5,281 nt of DNA, taken from NCBI GenBank assembly GCA_022701965.1, contig JAKONL010000239.1, positions 1-5,281 on the forward strand, given 5' to 3'. The notes under the pieces were generated by a model, which made no database searches, was not told where the DNA came from, and worked only from the letters and a program-made list of their open reading frames with translations. Source of the stretch: Burkholderiaceae bacterium. Lineage in GTDB: Bacteria > Pseudomonadota > Gammaproteobacteria > Burkholderiales > Burkholderiaceae. Position numbers and translations under genes: made by a program. Of the stretch, positions 1 to 5,281 are shown piece after piece (positions within the stretch are counted from its first letter, which is position 1; each line of letters begins with the position of its first letter).

Positions 1-732
1 CCGGTGGCCGGGCTGGTGTTCAAGGTGCGCCCCGACGTCTCGGTGTACGCCAACTACATCGAAGGCCTGACGCAGGGCGACAGCGCGCCCGCGCAGGTCA
101 ACGGCAACCCGGTGCGCAACGTCGGCGAGCAGCTCAAGCCCTACGTGTCGAAGCAGAAGGAGATCGGCGTCAAGTACGACGGCGGCCGCATCGGCGGGGG
201 CATCGCGCTGTTCTCCACCGACAGGCCGCGCTCGCTGGTCGATGGCCAGGGATTCTTCGTCTCCGCCGGCGAGGATCGCCACCAGGGCGCCGAGATCACC
301 GTGTTCGGCGAAGCGATGAAGGGCCTGCGCCTGCTGGGTGGCGTGACGTTCCTCGACGCCGAACAGAAGTCCACCGGCGTCGCAGCGACCGACGGCAAGA
401 AGGTCATCGGCACGCCGACCGTGCAGGGCAGCATCGGCGCCGACTGGGACGTCCCGGGCGTGCCGGGCCTGTCGCTCAACGGCCGCGTGGTCGCCACCGG
501 CCACACCTACGCCAATGCCGTCAACACGCAGCGCGTCGGCGGCTGGGGCCGGCTGGACCTCGGCGCGCGCTACATCACGCAGATGGCCGGCAAGCTCGTC
601 ACCTTCCGGGCTCGCGTGGACAACGTCGCGGACCGCAACTACTGGGCCTCGGTCGGCGGCTACCCCGGCAGCGGCTACCTCGTCGTCGGCAACCCGCGCA
701 CCTTCAGCCTGAGCGCCTCGGTCGATTTCTGA
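1..732 (+). CDS. TonB-dependent siderophore receptor, C-terminal fragment (5' end outside window)
   Basis: This is the last 243 residues of an outer-membrane beta-barrel receptor that takes up ferric siderophores using energy from TonB-ExbB-ExbD. The frame is open from base 1, so the plug domain, signal peptide and TonB box lie upstream of the window. Visible features are alternating aromatic/polar strands, the barrel stretch VYANYIEGLTQG (residues 15-26) typical of FhuE/FcuA-type receptors, a late strand with the NVADRNYW motif (208-215), and a C-terminal strand ending SASVDF. The terminal Phe is the usual BAM recognition signal of barrel proteins. The family is normally about 700-800 residues, so roughly one third is present. 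The ligand cannot be told from this part. The gene converges on gshB, with 16 bases between the two stop codons. Family assignment is secure; hydroxamate-siderophore specificity would be a guess. Confidence 0.9.
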   Translation, partial: PVAGLVFKVRPDVSVYANYIEGLTQGDSAPAQVNGNPVRNVGEQLKPYVSKQKEIGVKYDGGRIGGGIALFSTDRPRSLVDGQGFFVSAGEDRHQGAEITVFGEAMKGLRLLGGVTFLDAEQKSTGVAATDGKKVIGTPTVQGSIGADWDVPGVPGLSLNGRVVATGHTYANAVNTQRVGGWGRLDLGARYITQMAGKLVTFRARVDNVADRNYWASVGGYPGSGYLVVGNPRTFSLSASVDF

Positions 733-748
733 GCATTCCGAAGCGGCG

Positions 749-1702
749 TCAGCCGATCGATTTCAGGTGCGCCTCCAGCGCGTCGACGAACATCTTCGGC
801 ACGTCGAAGCCCGTCTGGTCGGTGATCTCCTGGAAGCAGGTCGGGCTCGTCACGTTGATCTCGGTGACCGAGTCGCCGAGCACGTCCAGGCCGATCAGCA
901 GCAGCCCGCGCGGGGCCAGCGTGCGGCCCACGGTCTCGGCGATCTCGCGGTTGCGCGCGGTCAGCGGCTGGGCGACGCCCTTGCCGCCGGCCGCCAGGTT
1001 GCCGCGCACCTCGGTGCCCTGCGGAATGCGCGCGAGCACGAACGGCGCCGGCTCGCCCGCGATGATCAGGATGCGCTTGTCGCCCTCGACGATCTGCGGC
1101 ACGAAGCGCTGGACCATGATGGTTTCGGCGCCGCCCTTGTTGAGCGTCTCGACGATCGAGCCGAGGTTGAGCGCGTCCTGCTTGACGCGGAAGATGCCCA
1201 TGCCGCCCATGCCGTCGAGCGGCTTGAGGATGACGTCGCCGTGCTCGGCGTGGAAGGCCTTGACCGCCGCCTCGCTGCGCGTCACGAGCGTGGGCGTGGT
1301 GAACTGCGGGAACTGCATGATCGCGAGCTTCTCCGGGTGGTCGCGCAGCGCGCCCGGCCTGTTGACGACCCGCGCGCCTTCGCGCTCGGCCTGTTCGAGC
1401 AGGTGCGTGGCGTAGATGTATTCGGCGTCGAAGGGCGGATCCTTGCGCATCAGCACGGCATCGAAGTCCCTGAGCGCCTTGACCTCGCGGAGGTCCTCCT
1501 CGTACCAGCGCTCGGCGTCGCCGGTGAGGGTGATCTGCTGCACCAGCGCAGTCACCGAGCCGCCCGAGACCCACTGCAGGTCCTGCACCAGGCAGGCCGC
1601 CACGCGATGCCCGCGGCGCTGCGCCTCGCGCATCATGGCGAAGGTGGTGTCCTTGTGGATCTTGAACTGGTCGAGGGGATCGGCGACGAAGAGGATGTTC
1701 AT
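749..1702 (-). CDS. gshB: Glutathione synthetase (ATP-dependent, EC 6.3.2.3)
   Basis: Cytoplasmic ATP-grasp ligase that joins gamma-glutamylcysteine and glycine to give glutathione, the second step of the pathway. The protein is 317 residues, matching the roughly 315-residue proteobacterial GshB, so it is full length. The N-terminal domain carries KKD-like HKDTTFAM (16-23) and MRKDPPFD (85-92). The ATP-grasp domain has LKPLDGMGG (159-167, glycine-rich nucleotide loop), DKR (208-210), ARIPQG (224-229), RGNLAAGGKG (233-242) and the metal/substrate-binding EINVTSPT (281-288). No key motif is missing. The ATG at 1702 is chosen because MNILFVADP aligns with the family N-terminus. The same frame stays open upstream, but that part is a shadow of benE. 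The start overlaps the benE stop as ATGA, and the preceding bases (ccaacccaccgaaacc) contain no Shine-Dalgarno sequence, so its translation probably depends on benE. The partner gene gshA is not in the window. Confidence 0.97.
   Translation of the reverse strand: MNILFVADPLDQFKIHKDTTFAMMREAQRRGHRVAACLVQDLQWVSGGSVTALVQQITLTGDAERWYEEDLREVKALRDFDAVLMRKDPPFDAEYIYATHLLEQAEREGARVVNRPGALRDHPEKLAIMQFPQFTTPTLVTRSEAAVKAFHAEHGDVILKPLDGMGGMGIFRVKQDALNLGSIVETLNKGGAETIMVQRFVPQIVEGDKRILIIAGEPAPFVLARIPQGTEVRGNLAAGGKGVAQPLTARNREIAETVGRTLAPRGLLLIGLDVLGDSVTEINVTSPTCFQEITDQTGFDVPKMFVDALEAHLKSIG
1699..1702 (-). promoter_or_regulatory. ATGA stop/start overlap coupling benE to gshB
   Basis: On the - strand the benE stop TGA (1701-1699) and the gshB start ATG (1702-1700) share bases in the four-base string ATGA. 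No purine-rich ribosome-binding site precedes the gshB ATG. Such overlaps are a known arrangement for termination-reinitiation, so gshB translation is probably coupled to benE translation. The overlap is seen directly; the coupling is inferred. Confidence 0.75.
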
Positions 1703-2940
1703 GGTTTCGGTGGGTTGGGTCGGACGGCGTCGCGCCTGATCTTGCAGGCAGGCGCGATGTCTTTGGCGGGCGGGGGTTTCCGGCCGGCCTGCTGCACGGC
1801 CAGCGCGACCGCTCCGGCCACCACGCCCCAGAATGCGGAGCCGATGCCCGCGAGCGTCACGCCCGAGAGCGTGACCAGGAAGGTGATGAGCGCGGCCTCG
1901 CGATGGTCGTCGTCGCGCAGCGCGGCGGCCAGGCCGCCGCCGATGGTGCCGAGCAGCGCCAGTCCGGCGATGGCCGCGACCAGTTCCTTCGGGAAGGCCG
2001 TCAGGAGCCCGGTGACGGCCGCGCCGAACAGGCCGATCACGACGTAGATCGCGCCGCAGCTCACCGCCGCCGTGTAGCGCCGCGCCGGGTCCTCGTGCGC
2101 CTCGCGACCCATGCAGATGGCGGCGGTGATGGCGCTCAGGTTGAGCGCATAGCCGCCGAAGGGCGCGAGCACCAGCGTGGCGACGCCGGTCATGGTGATC
2201 AGTTTCGAGATCGGCAGGTCGTAGCCGGCCGCGCGGATCGCCGCCACACCGGGCAGGTTCTGCGACGCCATGGTCACCACGAACAGCGGCAGCGCCAGGC
2301 TGACGGCCGCCTGCCACGTGAACACCGGCAACGTGAAGACCGGCATCGCGAGCGCGAAATGCACCGACGACCACGCGAGCTGACCGCGCGCCGCCACGAA
2401 CACGACGGCCACCAGCAGTGTCAGCGGCACCGCGTAGCGCGGCGCCAGACGCTTGCCGACGAGGTAGGTCGCGAGCATCAGCAGCACCAGCGGCAAGGCG
2501 GTCTGCGCGGCGACGAAAGCCGACAGTCCGAAGCGTGCCAGCACGCCGGCCAGCAATGCGGAGGCGAGCGCGAGCGGAATGCGGTTCATCACGCGCTCGA
2601 ACGCGCCGGTCGCACCCGCCAGCGTGATGAGCGCGGCGCAGACGATGAACGCACCGACCGCCTCGCCCATGCCGTAACCCGCGCCGGCCGTCGCCAGCAC
2701 CGCGGCACCGGGCGTGCTCCAGGCGATCATCACCGGCTTGCGCAGCCACAGCGACGGCAGCATCGACGCCAGGCCCATGCCGAGGCCCAGCGCCCACATC
2801 CAGGAGGCGATCATCTCCGGCGTCGCCCCGAACGACGTCGCAGCCTGGAACACGATGGCGACCGAGCTGGTGAAGCCCACCAGCACCGCCACGAAGCCGG
2901 CCGTGAAGGCCGAAAGGCTCAGGTCCTTGAAGAAACGCAT
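1699..2940 (-). CDS. benE: BenE-family benzoate:H+ symporter
   Basis: Inner-membrane transporter of the benzoate:H+ symporter family (related to the NAT/SulP fold), expected to import benzoate or a similar aromatic carboxylate with protons. The 413 residues are almost wholly hydrophobic, with about 11-12 membrane segments between residues 10 and 385. Family signatures visible are GATPEMIASWMWALGLGMG (38-56), RKPVMIAWSTPGAA (67-80), VTMASQNLPG (222-231), and PFGGYALNLSAITAAICMG (260-278) followed by EAHEDPARRY (280-289). E. coli YdcO is about 390 residues. The extra length here is mostly a hydrophilic, Pro/Lys/Arg-rich tail (387-413) running into the gshB overlap. The start MRFFKDLSLSAF fits the family. 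Its ATG lies 21 bases after the yitT stop, with no good Shine-Dalgarno sequence. No benzoate-degradation genes are visible nearby, so the substrate is a family-level inference. Confidence 0.92.
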   Translation of the reverse strand: MRFFKDLSLSAFTAGFVAVLVGFTSSVAIVFQAATSFGATPEMIASWMWALGLGMGLASMLPSLWLRKPVMIAWSTPGAAVLATAGAGYGMGEAVGAFIVCAALITLAGATGAFERVMNRIPLALASALLAGVLARFGLSAFVAAQTALPLVLLMLATYLVGKRLAPRYAVPLTLLVAVVFVAARGQLAWSSVHFALAMPVFTLPVFTWQAAVSLALPLFVVTMASQNLPGVAAIRAAGYDLPISKLITMTGVATLVLAPFGGYALNLSAITAAICMGREAHEDPARRYTAAVSCGAIYVVIGLFGAAVTGLLTAFPKELVAAIAGLALLGTIGGGLAAALRDDDHREAALITFLVTLSGVTLAGIGSAFWGVVAGAVALAVQQAGRKPPPAKDIAPACKIRRDAVRPNPPKP

Positions 2941-2961
2941 CGGGCGATTGTGCCGGGACGG

Positions 2962-3582
2962 CTACATCGTCACGTAGCGCCCCGGCCTGTGGTTGACCGC
3001 GAGAAAGACGCTCATCACCACCGCCGCCAGTACCGAGTACAGCACCCGCGTCGGCTCGATGATCAGGAAGGCCAGCGCCACGATGCTGCAGTCGATGCCC
3101 ATCTGCACCTTGCCGGCCCGCCAGCCGTGCTTCTCCTGCATGTAGAGCGACACGATCGTCGCGCCGCCGAGGCTGCCGCGGTGCCGCGCCAGGAACAGGC
3201 AGCCCGCACCCAGCAGCAGCCCGCCGAGCACCGCCGCATAGCCCGGGTGCAGCCGCTCGATCGCGAACAGCGCCGGCGACCACTCGGTCATCGCCGACAG
3301 CAGCGTGATCGCGACGAAGGTCTTGAGCGTGAACTCCCGCCCCATCCGTACCCAGGCGAAGCCGTAGAACGGCACGTTGATCAGGAAGAACAGCTTGCCG
3401 AAGCTCACCCCCGTCAGGTAGTGCAGCAGGAAGGCCAGCCCCGCCGCCCCGCCCGTCAGCAGCCCGACCTGGTTGAACAGAATCAGCGCCAGCGACACGA
3501 ACAGCGTCCCCGCGAAGATCGCCTGAGCGTCTTCGAAGTAGCTGTGGCGCAGCGTCGGCATCGCGGTGGAAGGAGAAGTCAT
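2962..3582 (-). CDS. YitT-family integral membrane protein, short form without DUF2179
   Basis: A 206-residue inner-membrane protein with about five to six hydrophobic segments (roughly 20-37, 44-58, 62-79, 86-106, 114-131, 163-197). The glycine-rich stretch NQVGLLTGGAAGLAFLLHY (37-55), followed by TGVSFGKLFFLINVPFY, and the later RHRGSLGGATIVSLYMQ (133-149) are characteristic of the YitT membrane domain. Bacillus-type YitT proteins are about 280 residues, with a C-terminal cytoplasmic DUF2179 domain. Here the protein ends at RPGRYVTM just after the last membrane segment, as in the short proteobacterial form. The biochemical function of the family is not established. The ATG at 3582 gives MTSPSTAMPTLRHSYFED; an in-frame ATG at 3561 (MPTLRHSYFED) is an equally plausible start, and neither has a clear ribosome-binding site. 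The stop lies 21 bases before benE, suggesting cotranscription. Confidence 0.85.
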   Translation of the reverse strand: MTSPSTAMPTLRHSYFEDAQAIFAGTLFVSLALILFNQVGLLTGGAAGLAFLLHYLTGVSFGKLFFLINVPFYGFAWVRMGREFTLKTFVAITLLSAMTEWSPALFAIERLHPGYAAVLGGLLLGAGCLFLARHRGSLGGATIVSLYMQEKHGWRAGKVQMGIDCSIVALAFLIIEPTRVLYSVLAAVVMSVFLAVNHRPGRYVTM

Positions 3583-3609
3583 GCGCGTCGGAAAGGTAAG
3601 ACAGAGCTT

Positions 3610-3630
3610 CGGCAAGCACGAACCTTGCCG
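3610..3630 (-). promoter_or_regulatory. Perfect 7-bp hairpin in the yitT leader
   Basis: CGGCAAG (3610-3616) and CTTGCCG (3624-3630) are exact reverse complements around a 7-base loop. The hairpin ends 27 bases before the yitT ATG at 3582. On the - strand it is followed by aagctctgtcttacctttcc, which is pyrimidine-rich but has no run of T, so it is not a canonical intrinsic terminator. It could be a weak attenuator, an RNA-stabilising 5' structure, or the outer edge of the neighbouring element, since its loop and 3' arm include one of the CGAACCT direct repeats. The structure is seen; the role is unknown. Confidence 0.5.
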
Positions 3631-3743
3631 CGCCCCCCGGCGGTCATGCCAGAAACACCGCGGATCTGGCTCCGCCAGTCCGCAGGTGTTGCCCCCCGGA
3701 AGGGGGTAGGCGCTGCGACACGAAGTGCGCAAGCCTGGGGGCG
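3631..3743. repeat. Compact intergenic element with terminal inverted repeats and three internal hairpins
   Basis: CGCCCCC (3631-3637) and GGGGGCG (3737-3743) are exact 7-bp inverted repeats closing the element. Inside are three stem-loops. The first (3654-3690) has 16 base pairs with two single-base bulges (t3665, a3684) and a TCC loop. The second (3692-3706) pairs five C with five G around CGGAA. The third (3708-3736) pairs AGGC with GCCT, then TGCG with CGCA and CAC with GTG, around a GAA loop. The direct repeat CGAACCT flanks or overlaps the ends (3619-3625 and 3742-3748). The string with cgaagtgcgc...gcctgggggcgaacc and gggggtaggcg resembles, from memory, an intergenic repeat found many times in Comamonadaceae genomes; copy number cannot be seen here. 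It may be a REP- or MITE-like element, or act as a 3' structure of kup mRNA. Confidence 0.65.
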
Positions 3744-3746
3744 AAC

Positions 3747-5281
3747 CTATATTTCTATCTTGGAACCCAGTTCCACCACCGCGTTGTTCGGCAGGTTCAG
3801 GAAGTTCGCCGCGCCGCTCGCGTTGTGATGCATCTGCGCGAACAGCTTCTCGCGCCATGGCGCCATGCCGCTGCCCAGCGTCGGGATCACGACGTCGCGC
3901 GACAGGAAATAGCTGGTCGTCATCACGTCCAGACGGCAACCGCTCATGCGCGCGTTGTCGAGCGCGCGCGGCAGGTCGATGTCGTTCTTGAAGCCGTAGT
4001 GCACCATCACCTGCCAGCAGCGGTTGCCCAGCGCCTCGATCTCGATGCGCTGCTCCGGCGGAATCCACGGTACCTCGTGGCTGCGCACGGTGACGAACAG
4101 GTTCTGCTCGTGCAGCACCTTGTTGTGCTTCAAGTTGTGCAGCAGCGCATTGGGCACGTTGCCCGGCTCGGCCGCCAGGAACACCGCCGTGCCATCGACG
4201 CGCGCCGGCGGACTCACGAAGACGGCGTCCAGGAAGCCGCGCAGGTCGAGCGAATCGGCACGCTGCACCTCGCCCATCAGCCGCCGGCCTTCCTTCCACG
4301 TGATCATCAGCATGAACACGCTGGCGCCGATCAGCAGCGGGAACCAGCCGCCGTCGAGCAGCTTCAGGAGGTTCGACGCGAAGAAGGCGAAGTCGATGAC
4401 GAAGAAGGCCGAGGTCGCCGCGATGCACAGCGCCAGAGGCAGCTTCCAGGCATAGCGGATCACGAAGAAGGTCAGCACCGTCGTGATCAGCATGTCGGTG
4501 GTCACGGCGATGCCGTAGGCCGCGGCCAGGTTGCTCGACGACCGGAACAGCACCACCGCCAGCACGATGGCCACGAACAGCCCCCAGTTGATGAACGGGA
4601 TGTAGATCTGCCCGGCCGAGCGCGTACTCGTGTGCTGGATGTTCAGGCGCGGCAGGTAGCCGAGCTGGATCACCTGGCGCGTGACGCTGAAGGCGCCGGT
4701 GATGAGCGCCTGCGAGGCGATCACCGTGGCCAGCGTGGCCAGCAGCACCAGCGGGATCAGCGCCCACTCGGGCGCCATCATGAAGAACGGGTTCTTCACG
4801 GCCTCGGGATTCTCCAGCAGCAGCGCGCCCTGGCCGAAGTAGTTGAGAACCAGGGCGGGCATGACCACGGAGAACCACGCGATGCGGATCGGTCCCTTGC
4901 CGAAGTGGCCGAGGTCGGCGTAGAGCGCTTCGGCCCCGGTCACGCACAGCACGGTCGCGCCCAGCACGATGAAGCTGGTCATCGGGTTGTCCCAGATGAA
5001 CCGGAGCGCGTAGTAGGGGTTCGCCGCCTTCAGGATCTCGGGATGCGTCACGATCTGCGAGACGCCGAGCACCGCCAGGACCACGAACCACACCAGCGTG
5101 ACAGGCCCGAAGAACTTGCCAATGCCCGCCGTGCCGCGTTTCTGCACGACGAAGAGCCCGAACAGCACGACCAGCGTGATCGGGATCACATAGGTGCGGA
5201 AGGCGGGCGACACCACCTCCAGGCCTTCGACCGACGACAGCACCGAGATGGCCGGCGTGATGACGCCGTCGCCATAGAAAA
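3747..5281 (-). CDS. kup: Kup low-affinity K+ uptake permease, N-terminus outside window
   Basis: Inner-membrane K+ transporter of the KUP/HAK/KT family, thought to act as a K+:H+ symporter. The last 510 residues are visible, beginning at [20 protein letters not shown], the family's central signature. E. coli Kup is 622 residues, with this motif near residue 110, so about 110 residues are missing. Further conserved blocks by visible residue are [14 protein letters not shown] (114-127), [11 protein letters not shown] (145-155), [15 protein letters not shown] (184-198), [10 protein letters not shown] (223-232), [13 protein letters not shown] (248-260) and DGGWFPL (309-315). The cytoplasmic C-terminal domain carries GTAVFL (363-368) and [12 protein letters not shown] (381-392) and ends ELGSKIEI, like the E. 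coli ending. No frameshift is seen. The last codons (aag ata gaa ata tag) use rare AT-rich Ile codons, unlike the rest. The intergenic element starts at the stop codon. Confidence 0.96.
   Translation of the reverse strand, partial: FYGDGVITPAISVLSSVEGLEVVSPAFRTYVIPITLVVLFGLFVVQKRGTAGIGKFFGPVTLVWFVVLAVLGVSQIVTHPEILKAANPYYALRFIWDNPMTSFIVLGATVLCVTGAEALYADLGHFGKGPIRIAWFSVVMPALVLNYFGQGALLLENPEAVKNPFFMMAPEWALIPLVLLATLATVIASQALITGAFSVTRQVIQLGYLPRLNIQHTSTRSAGQIYIPFINWGLFVAIVLAVVLFRSSSNLAAAYGIAVTTDMLITTVLTFFVIRYAWKLPLALCIAATSAFFVIDFAFFASNLLKLLDGGWFPLLIGASVFMLMITWKEGRRLMGEVQRADSLDLRGFLDAVFVSPPARVDGTAVFLAAEPGNVPNALLHNLKHNKVLHEQNLFVTVRSHEVPWIPPEQRIEIEALGNRCWQVMVHYGFKNDIDLPRALDNARMSGCRLDVMTTSYFLSRDVVIPTLGSGMAPWREKLFAQMHHNASGAANFLNLPNNAVVELGSKIEI

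Larger units (their letters stand above)
3583..3746. other. kup-yitT intergenic spacer, almost fully occupied by stem-loop structures
   Basis: This 164-base non-coding spacer holds the compact repeat-like element at 3631-3743 and, nearer yitT, a separate hairpin at 3610-3630. No convincing promoter -35/-10 pair, no ribosome-binding site for yitT and no hairpin plus T-run terminator for kup could be recognised. Apparent open frames through it on both strands are continuations of shadow frames. Confidence 0.8.

Noticed and set aside
722..764. 8-bp direct repeat TCGATTTC at 722-729 and 757-764
   Set aside because: Both copies lie in coding sequence near the ends of unrelated genes. A single 8-bp match is within chance and has no supporting structure.
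675..1574. A 299-codon - strand open frame over the gshB and receptor region
   Set aside because: It is an Arg-rich shadow of gshB in another frame and runs into the opposite-strand receptor gene without any domain.
749..3619. gshB frame open far upstream, as if a 956-residue fusion
   Set aside because: The upstream part is low-complexity Arg/Gly/Ala sequence overlapping benE and yitT in another frame. GshB homology begins exactly at MNILFVADP (1702) and gives the normal length.
3692..3741. Intrinsic terminator for kup
   Set aside because: GC-rich stems are present, but none is followed by a T-run on the - strand, so a canonical terminator cannot be claimed.
3631..3743. tRNA-like reading of the 7-bp outer stem with three arms
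   Set aside because: Arm sizes, the lack of an anticodon loop and TTCGA-type T-loop in the right place, and no CCA context do not fit a tRNA.
1903..3828. A 641-codon open frame on the + strand opposite benE and yitT
   Set aside because: Its translation is dominated by Arg, His, Gln and Gly with no recognisable domain, as expected for the complement of GC-rich genes. The - strand frames encode clear membrane-protein families.
2962..5091. yitT frame open back into kup, suggesting a fused protein
   Set aside because: The upstream translation is an out-of-frame shadow of kup plus the repeat. The YitT domain begins after the ATG at 3582 or 3561.

Overview
The window is strongly G/C-rich, with most third codon positions G or C. 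Every intact product looks like a betaproteobacterial protein, and the organism is most likely a Burkholderiales member of the Comamonadaceae (Variovorax/Acidovorax-like). That placement rests on protein style and on a GC-rich dispersed-type intergenic element that resembles, from memory, elements common in those genomes. No database comparison was made.

Layout: one gene fragment lies on the + strand and four genes lie on the - strand, facing it. Bases 1-732 hold the C-terminal end of a TonB-dependent siderophore receptor whose start is outside the window. Reading leftwards on the - strand come kup (K+ uptake permease, 5281 to 3747, N-terminus outside the window), a 164-base spacer filled with stem-loops, a YitT-family membrane protein (3582-2962), a BenE-family benzoate:H+ symporter (2940-1699) and gshB, glutathione synthetase (1702-749). 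The yitT-benE gap is 21 bases. benE and gshB overlap by 4 bases (ATGA). The last three genes therefore look like one transcription unit, possibly fed from kup through the structured spacer. The receptor and gshB converge with only 16 bases between their stop codons and no evident terminator.

Roles: Kup brings in K+, GshB completes glutathione synthesis, BenE probably imports an aromatic carboxylate, and the YitT protein is an inner-membrane protein of unknown role. K+ and glutathione are linked in proteobacteria by the glutathione-gated Kef K+ efflux systems, so a K+/thiol-stress theme is possible here, but this is inference from gene order only.

The least ordinary part is the kup-yitT spacer (3583-3746). 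It holds a compact element with 7-bp terminal inverted repeats enclosing three hairpins, flanked by a 7-bp direct repeat that overlaps the kup stop codon, plus a separate perfect 7-bp-stem hairpin close to the yitT start. No clearly new multi-gene system is visible; the protein-coding genes belong to known families.
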